From Strigamia acuminata (Eukaryota; Arthropoda; Chilopoda; Geophilomorpha; Linotaeniidae), in assembly GCA_949358305.1 (NCBI GenBank), contig OX442319.1, positions 10,540,001-10,604,000 of the forward strand: DNA of 64,000 nt, given 5' to 3'. Below are positions 57,249 to 64,000 of the stretch, piece after piece. How positions within the stretch are numbered: position 1 is the first letter of the stretch; each line of letters begins with the position of its first letter. The notes under the pieces were generated by a model. The model did no database searches. It was not told where the DNA came from and saw nothing but the letters and a program-made list of their open reading frames with translations. Position numbers and translations under genes: made by a program.

Positions 57249-57593
57249 ATGGCAAACATGGAAGGAATATTCGTCATTATTAGCGATATCGAACAAGCAA
57301 TAGATCGTTTAGATCAACAAACACGACAACGAATACAACATATACAACTACAACGTCTTCAATCCGAAGAGCCTCCGCTTTTGGTGGAATTAACGCCGAT
57401 CGAACTAGAAGTTGACAGTTCTGACGACTGCACCGTTTGCTTTGAACCGCCGAAGCGCGGCCAGACGATCAAGAAACTCCCCTGTCATCATATTTTCCAT
57501 TCTAATTGTATCGACACTTGGTTTCAACAACACTTTACCTGTCCCGTTTGTCGTATGGACCTGCGTCAGCCGCGCACAAATGACCAAATTTGA
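57249..57593 (+). CDS. Short RING-H2 protein, tract almost lost (R5)
   Basis: 114 residues from ATG at 57249, the codon that aligns with the family start (MANMEG). An upstream in-frame extension has no ATG and is not used. The N-terminal tract has shrunk to about 20 residues (QQTRQRIQHIQLQRLQ). The rest is the family linker and RING-H2 domain (Cys61, Cys64, Cys79, His81, His84, Cys87, Cys98, Cys101; IDTW) and tail LRQPRTNDQI. This is the partner of the intact CLCA gene, converging on it with 437 bases between stop codons. It shows that the RING part is kept even when the tract is nearly gone. Likely a minimal E3 ligase. Confidence 0.77.
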   Translation: MANMEGIFVIISDIEQAIDRLDQQTRQRIQHIQLQRLQSEEPPLLVELTPIELEVDSSDDCTVCFEPPKRGQTIKKLPCHHIFHSNCIDTWFQQHFTCPVCRMDLRQPRTNDQI

Positions 57594-57897
57594 TTTTAAA
57601 AGATGTATTGTGACTTATTGTAGATTTATTATTCAATTCTGCACATTTTTAGACAAGATTTAATCGGTAATACATGTGAAAATACTTTGAAAAAATGAGA
57701 AATCTGTGTATGGTATTTTTTAAATATTTCTTGAATTCGAAACGTCATAGAAAAACAATTCTACAAGGCAGTGAAAAATAATTTTTTTAAAAAAACAAAA
57801 AACTTCCAAACTTTTGTAAACAGAAGCTGGAGTATTATTATTATAATAATTAATAACATCCTAGAAGCACCATATTTATGACCACTGACTTTTAAAA

Positions 57898-57921
57898 AAT
57901 AAAAATCACCGACCAAATAAA
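57898..57921 (+). terminator. Two AATAAA signals downstream of R5
   Basis: AATAAA at 57898-57903 and 57916-57921, about 305-325 bases after the R5 stop and in the shared 3' flank. The same words lie downstream of R1, R2 and R3 on the - strand, but are deleted from unit 4. Use of these would make R5 transcripts end just short of the CLCA stop. Confidence 0.4.
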
Positions 57922-58030
57922 ATATTGACAAAAAAGAAACTATAAATTCACTAAATGCATTAAAGTTTTTACACCTCGTGTGAAAAGACAGCACGAAAGG
58001 CTCAAAAATTATAGTACGAAATCTCACTCA

Positions 58031-58461
58031 TCACGCTGTGGCTGATAACAATTTGTGTTGATGTTTGCATTTATACTTTTGCTTCCTTTTCTTCGAGCGA
58101 AAGCAAACGGCGATTACGACAATAGCTAATAACAAAAGAGCAGCAATGGAAACTGCAAGTATCACATAAATTATCGGATCCGATTCTTTTTTAGTCGAGG
58201 TGGTCAAGGGCACTTGGACGATATTAGAAACATCGGCCAAGTTGCCGGCAACGTCGACGGCTCGTACAGCGAGAAAGACGTGCGTGGCAGTAAATTTGTC
58301 GGGAAAATGCAACTTTAAAACGATGCGCTGCATTTCTCCCGCTGGTAAGAGTTCGGTGAGTTTCCCTTCGATTACGTCTTGCTCTTTTGCCTTCCAGGAT
58401 TCATTGAATGATTTGAGAAGTGTATTCATGTCGATGTGATATCCAATTTCAATTAGTGCAG
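58031..58461 (-). CDS. CLCA last exon K with membrane helix
   Basis: 142 codons plus stop after two shared bases. The FN3-like end includes THVFLAVRAVDVAGNLADVS. The membrane segment IIYVILAVSIAALLLLAIVV is followed by a basic cytosolic tail (RSKKRKQKYKCKH) and ends SATA. A type I membrane topology follows if an N-terminal signal exists outside the window. Confidence 0.93.
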
Positions 58462-61400
58462 CTGAGAAAATAAAAGTTATTAAAATTAATTAATTTGTTG
58501 TGGAGTTTTGTTAAGGTAATTTACCAGTGCCGATGTACATGTTATCTCCTGGCAAGGTGAATTTCAGTTCTATTTGGTGATCTTTGGTGGAAAGGATTTG
58601 AAGATTAGTGATTCGTCCAGGAGGAATAAAATCACCTGGTTCCCATTTCTAAAAATAAAAGAATTAGAATTTTTACTGTCAAATGTCAAAAAGTCATGTA
58701 AAATCGTATAAAAATGAGTACAATCATGTGATATCGGGTTTAATGTTGGTTTAAACAGTGTACAAAAGTGCTGCGTATGTATGCTGCGTCTGGATTTCAG
58801 CCAATCAGGACAGAGGATTCTGCAAGGTGTTGGTCTGTGGCTTGACCGCCACGACCGAGACAGAACAACACCAGCATTGAGAGTGACTGGTCACGTTGCT
58901 ACTAGGAGTTGACGAGCGATCCTGTGACCACAATGGCTAAAACTAGCAAGGTCGCTCTCAAGTCGGAAGGTACTTGAAGCGACCCGTTGGGCCATGCTGC
59001 TTGCTTCCATTTTGTGCAATATTCTGCAGTGAACAACTAGTTACCTCTAATCTGAAGGAACCAACTGTCACGGATCTTTCAAAGTCGTCCACTTCGGTGT
59101 ATTTTAGCCGTTGGAACTCATGTTTTTGAGGTGGAAGCAGACTTTCGGCTTCAAACGCCTTGCCGGAAACTTCATTATTTACTGGACACAAAAAAGAAAG
59201 ACAGTTTTAAGATGGATTCAATTTTACAGACATTTCACTCGTGTTACCTTTTTCTTGTGGCAATTTTGGCGGTGGTAGCGGTGCGGCCGAAGAGCGGCTT
59301 CCTACTTTCATTTTCGCCTTCCCGCTGTTTGCCACGACTGCTTCTACGGAATACCGACCACTGCCGTTGAAGTTGGAAAAATACCCGGAATATATTCCGT
59401 CATTAGCCACTGTGTCTGCTCCAATGCCATTGTCGTACAGAAGCATGATGTGCGGTTCACCGGTCGGTCCGTCTATCGATGCAATTACTGACGCGTCTAA
59501 GATGGCGTTGTAGCCTTTTTTAACTTCCGCAAAAACCTGTTGACGATACAAAATGTATAAATTAAATTAATTTTAAATTTTGTAATTTATACTTTTGCTT
59601 TTGTGGGAAAAGTCAAATCAACTTCTGCTACCCACGCTCGCACTCGGATTGGCTGTTCGCGTATGTTGAGCGCTTCTGATGTTAATACGACACTTACGTC
59701 TTGTTCGAGCATTCCCTCGTTTTTTATTATGTACGACCAGTGACCAGGCTGTATAAAAGATATTGTTTAGATAAAAATGTGGGTGTGTGTGGTAAAGTTT
59801 CTATTTATACGTCAGCTTTGTTGAATTGTATGTGAATTGTATTGGTTTTGGTGTCGTCGGTGTAGAGTGGTGACCGTGAATCGTATTTTTTGCCATCTGG
59901 TGAAATGAGCACTACAAATATTGTCGATGCGTAATCGTATGTCAAGAGAAATCTTGTGTTGGTGCCAATTTCCTTATCCAGTGTGAAGTTTCCAACAACT
60001 TCTTCTTCACTGCTCAGCACCCAGTATCGGTTGAGCACCTGAGCAAACAAAATATATATTAAAAACAAGATTAACAAGTATTGTATAAATATAGGATAAG
60101 GCAAGTCGTAAAGATATCGATAAGATTTTTATTAGGACAGCAAGAAACTGTCTAGTCCAACACTCAAGGGGTGGAATCCAGGGGTGGACAACAGAGAAAT
60201 TTGATTTTGAAGACCAAAAAATTCGTTTTTTGGACTTAAAATTCATTTTTTTATCAAAAAATTCACTTTGTGGACAAAAAATTTATTTTTTGTACGTAGA
60301 AATTTAATTTTTGAACCCAGAAATTTATTTTTGAACCTAGAAATTTATTTTTGAACCTAGAAATTTATTTTTGAACTCAGAAATTCATTATTTGAACCTA
60401 TAAAATCATTTTTAGGCCAAAACAATCCCTTTTTTTACCAAAACCATTCATTTTTTGTGTGAAAAATTGCTGCTGTAATGTCATTGTGCTAAACAAATAA
60501 TGTTCTACAATTTTATAATTGCAATTTTTAAATTTCCATGAAAAAAAATGATTGTTTTGGTCTAAAACTGAATTTTCTTTGACTTCAAGAGTGAATTTTT
60601 GGGCTTAAACGTCATTTTTTGACTAAAATATGATTTTTTGGGCGAAAATATAAATTTTTGGGCGAAAATATAAATTTTTGGGCGAAAATATAAATTTTTG
60701 GGCGAAAATATAAATTTTTGGGCGAAAATATAAATTTTTGGGCGAAAATATAAATTTTTGGGCGAAAATATAAATTTTTAAGCGAAAATATAAATTTTTG
60801 GGCGAAAATATAAATTTTTTTGCCTTAAAAAAAACTTTTTCTAATATCTTTCTGATATCTTTTTATGTCTCACCATGTTTGACACAACCATACCTCAACA
60901 GGCTGGATTTCAACATCAGCTTGCATAGACGCGCTTTCCAGGAAAGCCGAATCAAGCGCTTTGTGTCCAACTTTGAGGTCATCGAAAAAGAATCCTCTTC
61001 CTCCGGTAATCGTCACTAACATTTCCAGTCGATTAGACGCTTCTTTCCCAAAAGCAATCGTGTTAATAATAACTCGCGACGTCTTAATCTGAGGCAACAC
61101 ATCCTCAATGGAAGGACCAACATTTTCTTCACCGTCTGTAACCAACAACAAAAGACTTCCCTCAGTCGGTTCACGACTTTTGCTGAGCAGATTGAGTCCT
61201 TCCAAAATTCCTCCGCCAATAGCTGTGTAACCTTCGTCTTCTTCAAGTGGAACGCGATCGACAAGCATTTCTCGATTAAACTTATCCAGCGAAGTTATGT
61301 TAGACAATACTTGCACGTTTGTGCTAAAGGCAACCATTCCCAAAGAGCTGTAATCTGCCAGTTGGTATTTGATGAATCGCGATGCTGCTTTGTGGAGAAG

Positions 61401-63948
61401 TTTCATGCGTCGTCCCTACACAAAATAACCATTCACTTTATATGCAGTTTATCCAAATGACTTACAGGAATTATATAATAATTCAGATCAGGGGTGAAAG
61501 TAGGCCGGAATTCTCCGGAAATCTCCGGAACTCTCTGGAACTCTCTCCAGAACTCTCTGGAACTCTCTCCAGAACTCTGGAACTCTCTCCTGAACTTCGA
61601 AACTCTCTACTGAACTCCGGAACTCTCTCCGGAACTCCGAAACTCTCTGGAACTCTCTCCAGAACTCCGGAACTCTCTGGAACTCTCTCCGGAACTCTCC
61701 GGAACTCTCTGGAACTCTCTCCAGAACTCTCTGGAACTCCCTCCAGAACTCCGGAACTCTCTCCGGAACTCGCTCCTGAACTCCGGAACTCTCTCCGGAA
61801 CTCCGGAACTCTCTGGAACTCTCTCCAGAACTCCGGAACTCTCTGGAACTCTCTCCAGAACTCCGGAACTCTCTCCAGAACTCCGGAACTCTCTGGAACT
61901 CTCTCCAGAACTCCGGAACTCTCTCCAGAACTCCGGAACTCTCTCCAGAACTCCGGAACTCTCTGGAACTCTCTCCAGAACTCCGGAACTTGCCCGAACT
62001 TTCGGAGATATTCGTGTTTTAAAGTGTGCCACCATATTTGGGAATTTGATACAAGTTTTTGTTCCGGAGTATTCAAATGTTTGCCGTTTGAAAACTACGA
62101 GGGGTAGAGACTTGTCCTTTTCAGGGTTTATAGAGGAGAATGTAATCTTTCTTTTGGTGTAAAAAACCATTGAAATTTTTTGGGAAAAAAAATTGGGATT
62201 TGTTCTATCTGTAGTTTGGGCGAATGTGAATGCGGTGCCAACTTCAGCCCGGTCTGGAACACCGTTCTGGTAAAAGATTTGGAAACGGGACCTCGTTCCG
62301 GTAAAATTTTTATAAACGGAATGCCGTTCCAGTTGAAAATCACCAGGCAGCAAAGAAAATGCAACGTCGCAGGAAATAAAATGATAATTACTGGGCTAAT
62401 TTGTGGAAATTATTACAATTATGTTGTAATTATTATTATTTATGTGACTGTTCTGTGATTTTTATAATTTTAATTATTACGATTAAATTTTTTTTAAAAG
62501 CACTCAACCAACTGTGTTCCAGCAAGACATTTTTCCTAATTTCACCCTTGATACAGATTAAGATAAGTCAAATTTGGATTATCGCTAATCAATAGTTACC
62601 CGCATGCTGCTGGAAACATCTAAAACCAAAACAAATGTCGGACTGTCGTTTTTTTTCGGTTGAACAACTCGAAATAATGGGACTGGATCCACGTCCAAGT
62701 CTGTCGTGGGGTTTCGGTCGTTCATAAAATCTCCGTGTTCCTTAATGACAGACCAAGTGGATCGTCCCATGCACATCAGATTCTGCATGTTCGGTGCAAA
62801 AGCATTGTGTTTTCGTTCGCTCGTATCGTCACAAAACCCGTCAACCTTGATATTAATTTTAAAAAATTGGAAAAAATTTATTCTCGGAGTATTTATGTGA
62901 TTTGCTGTACAACTTACAGTTGGTAAATACGGCATGGACATGACCGAAGCCTTGGCAGTTGCTTTTTCAACATCAGGGTAAAATAAACAGTTGGTATCCG
63001 GCAACCCATCTTCGCCACGTCGACACGACTCTCCAATTTCATCTCTCAACCACCCAGGGACGTCCGAAGTACAAGCAGTATATTTAATCTGCGAAAATAA
63101 ATAAATAAATAAATAAACACTCGCTATTTGTTTTCAAACGAATCGATCATTCAAAATCAAGTCAACAACATACTTTTCCATCGTTGTCTTTGTAAAATGC
63201 CGGAGTCCTGCTATCTTGTTGGTATCCGTGTTCATCGAACACTCCGTAGCGAAGATGAGCCCATTCGTGAACCAAAGCTCTTCCTGTAAAAATATCCGAC
63301 AGTTAGTCTTCTTTTTGCACGTTTTTATTTTATTTTTTTTTTAAATACTAGATTACGCTTAATACATGAAATATACAATTTATCATTTTTGTCAAGCACT
63401 CCTGTTTCCTCGTCCTGACCTTCCAGTCACATTCACGAAACAGGAAAACGGAATTAAATAATTTTCTAAGTAAATCCCAATTTGAATTTTAAATAAAATA
63501 AAATAAGCAAAATAGAAAAAAAAAAAATTACTTTTTATGGAGAAAAAAAAATCAAAAACAGCTGTATATAGAATTTTAGACTAAACTTGTGAATTATGAA
63601 ATCGAGTTTCCTGTCGTTTTTTACACGAAAAAATTTTATTTCATTTTTTGGTGGTTTGCAGGGAAGCGATGGGGGCAAAACTATCCAAATTTAGTGTGCC
63701 TGGTGTCTCGTTAAATCTTTATGAGGCCTTTTGTTAACATTTTTGGTGCTCAGCCCACCTGGATCTCCATATGCCGATGCTCCCGATTTAGTTAACTTTC
63801 GAATGAAGTCTGGCGTCAGGTGGATGTAGTCGCCCGTTTCTCCGCATGCTCCCGGCTGCAATGTATACGGTGCGTCACCGTACGCCTCGTTTGGCAAGTC
63901 AACGCGAATGTCTGCGGTTGAAAAACGATGCCCAGACCGTCTTACGAC
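58031..63948 (-). CDS. CLCA family protein (calcium-activated chloride channel regulator), 5' incomplete (C0)
   Basis: CLCA proteins are secreted or membrane-tethered zinc metalloproteases that cleave themselves and raise activity of TMEM16A-type chloride channels. Eleven exons join in frame to 867 residues plus stop: 63948-63759, 63283-63174, 63088-62918, 62845-62600, 61415-60894, 60038-59811, 59748-59593, 59536-59248, 59181-59045, 58648-58525, 58461-58031. Order of parts: YTLQPGACGETGDYIHLTPD; zinc motif HEWAHLRYGVFDE; APNMQNLMC; VWA domain starting VLVLDVSSSM (MIDAS D-x-S-x-S) with VTDGEEN; beta-rich middle; FIPPGRITNLQ (FN3-like start); membrane helix in PIIYVILAVSIAALLLLAIV followed by a Lys/Arg-rich tail. 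The first exon(s), with signal peptide, lie right of the window. Human CLCA1 is 914 residues, so about 100 are missing. All splice sites are GT-AG and no break is seen. Confidence 0.94.
58525..58648 (-). CDS. CLCA exon J (FN3-like start)
   Basis: KWEPGDFIPPGRITNLQILS, then STKDHQIELKFTLPGDN and MYIGT, plus one base. FPPG.I.dL......i.L.wt.PGd is the CLCA FN3 signature. It is intact in relic C2 and broken in C1. Confidence 0.92.
59045..59181 (-). CDS. CLCA exon I
   Basis: Begins with two bases that complete a Val codon, then NNEVSGKAFEAESLLPPQKH and VDDFERSVTVGSFRLE. It corresponds to the F.R...GGSF.v stretch before the FN3-like domain. Confidence 0.9.
59248..59536 (-). CDS. CLCA exon H
   Basis: 96 codons plus one base. 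Includes YNAILDASVIASIDGPTGEP, HIMLLYDNGIGADTVANDGI, YSGYFSNFNGSGRYSVEAVV, then APLPPPKLPQEK. DNG.GAD...NDGIYS.YF is the strongly conserved CLCA motif. The C1 copy differs by only a few residues, for example Cys for Tyr in GIYSG. Confidence 0.93.
59593..59748 (-). CDS. CLCA exon G
   Basis: 52 codons: PGHWSYIIKNEGMLEQDVSV, VLTSEALNIREQPIRVRAWV and AEVDLTFPTKAK. PG.W.Y.i.N is the end of the beta-sandwich in CLCA proteins. The relic C1 begins within the last 17 codons of this exon. Confidence 0.9.
59811..60038 (-). CDS. CLCA exon F
   Basis: 76 codons from VLNRYWVLSSEEEVVGNFTL to IHIQFNKAD, matching the post-VWA beta-sandwich. Ser-Pro-Asp-Gly-Lys-Lys-Tyr is typical of this part. The donor is an unusual GTATAA. 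Confidence 0.88.
60641..60820. repeat. Tandem array, nine 20-bp units, in CLCA intron E-F
   Basis: Units GGCGAAAATATAAATTTTTG recur every 20 bases from 60641 to 60820; units 1-6 are identical. Degenerate AAATTTATTTTTGAACCTAG units precede it at about 60290-60400. It has the same unit length and copy number as the array at 6741-6920, with a related A/T core. Confidence 0.92.
60894..61415 (-). CDS. CLCA exon E (VWA domain core)
   Basis: 174 codons, phase 0. Contains GMVAFSTNVQVLSNIT, GYTAIGGGILEGLNLL, SLLLLVTDGEENVGPSIEDV, INTIAFGKEASNRLEML and GRGFFFDDL. VTDGEEN supplies the late MIDAS Asp. The intron before it holds a repeat-filled element, and the one after it a 20-bp tandem array. Confidence 0.94.
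61491..62549. mobile_element. hAT-like element with minisatellite, in CLCA intron D-E
   Basis: The ends TCAGGGGTGAAA and TTTCACCCTTGA are inverted and of hAT style. Most of the left half (about 61510-61990) is a minisatellite of 10-base words GGAACTCTCT and CCAGAACTCC in changing order. The right half has GTCTGGAACACCGTTCTGG and GGAATGCCGTTCCAG. Long frames on both strands come from the repeats. Confidence 0.65.
62600..62845 (-). CDS. CLCA exon D (start of VWA domain)
   Basis: 82 codons: VDGFCDDTSERKHNAFAPNM, QNLMCMGRSTWSVI, then PTFVLVLDVSSSMR. APNMQN.MC..RSTW.VI is a CLCA hallmark. DVSSS is the metal-ion-dependent adhesion site of the VWA domain. Confidence 0.93.
62918..63088 (-). CDS. CLCA exon C
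   Basis: 57 codons, phase 0 at both ends. Encodes a Cys-containing part (YTACTSDVPGW, ESCRRGEDGLPDTNCLFYPD) and ASVMSMPYLPT, which matches the ASIMFMQ-type strand of CLCA proteins. The Cys residues fit the Cys-rich part after the protease motif. Confidence 0.9.
63094..63117. repeat. (AAAT)n microsatellite beside the exon C acceptor
   Basis: Six AAAT units in the 85-bp intron just upstream (in gene sense) of exon C; as TTTA on the coding strand they may serve as the pyrimidine-rich tract. Confidence 0.8.
63174..63283 (-). CDS. CLCA exon B (zinc protease motif)
   Basis: Encodes RALVHEWAHLRYGVFDEHGY and QQDSRTPAFYKDNDGK. H-E-x-x-H plus the Asp seven residues after the second His match the zinc site of human CLCA1 (His156, His160, Asp167). 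All catalytic residues are present, so self-cleavage is plausible. Confidence 0.94.
63284..63758. other. CLCA intron A-B
   Basis: 475-bp intron, T/A-rich, with no second gene or clear element seen. Confidence 0.7.
63759..63948 (-). CDS. CLCA exon A (first visible)
   Basis: Acceptor ATTTTAG, donor GTGGGC. Encodes VVRRSGHRFSTADIRVDLPN, EAYGDAPYTLQPGACGETGD, YIHLTPDFIRKL and AYGDP, the CLCA N-terminal domain just before the protease motif. It starts in phase 0, so a preceding exon must end on a codon boundary. Confidence 0.92.
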
Positions 63949-64000
63949 CTAAAATTATCACCAGCTAACTAATTTCACTATTTATACGAAGAAAGCGCTT

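Noticed and set aside
61382-62353. Three long overlapping frames on both strands (about 200-250 codons)
   Set aside because: They come from the 10-base minisatellite in a CLCA intron; the protein repeats have no domain and the interval is spliced out of C0.
63988-64000. Possible end of a further upstream CLCA exon (before a GTATAA donor) at the right edge
   Set aside because: It would leave an intron of only 39 bases and encode four residues; too little to support.

Overview
The window is invertebrate nuclear DNA: AT-rich, dense in transposons, with genes split by GT-AG introns. The domain set (membrane dipeptidase, CLCA) and a degenerate TTAGG-type array at 40.95-41.06 kb fit an arthropod best, but the species cannot be fixed from the sequence. 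No rRNA, tRNA or CRISPR array was recognised.

Left part (about 1-27.5 kb). A membrane dipeptidase (renal dipeptidase/DPEP, peptidase family M19) runs on the + strand. Eight exons from 2789 to 27343 join in frame into 308 residues. They carry the bridging Glu, both later zinc His residues and the Arg and Asp of the active site. The exon(s) with the first H-x-D zinc motif are not visible and probably lie left of the window. Its long introns hold a stack of DNA transposons: pogo/Tigger MITEs (one with a decayed CENP-B-like transposase fragment), hAT and TTAA-flanked elements, foldbacks and several nested insertions.

Middle (27.5-38 kb). No gene was found. The interval holds short inverted-repeat elements, foldbacks and unassigned AT-rich DNA.

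Right part (38-64 kb). This is the most unusual region. Five intact intronless RING-H2 genes (R1-R5) encode a Leu/Gln/Arg-rich N-terminal tract of very different lengths followed by a nearly invariant C-terminal RING-H2 domain. Four of the five lie tail-to-tail with a CLCA (calcium-activated chloride channel regulator) 3' end. Only one CLCA is intact: C0, 11 exons on the - strand from 63948 to 58031, with HEWAH zinc motif, VWA domain, FN3-like part and C-terminal membrane helix; its 5' exons lie beyond the right edge. The other three (C1, C2, C3) are truncated or deleted relics. The order is (C3> <R2)(C1> <R3) then (R4> <C2)(R5> <C0), with a fifth unit R1 further left. This is two tandem pairs facing each other around an axis near 52.2 kb. 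The RING frames have stayed open while the CLCA partners decayed, so the duplicating unit appears to have been kept for the RING gene. Function of the RING family is unknown beyond probable E3 ubiquitin ligase activity.
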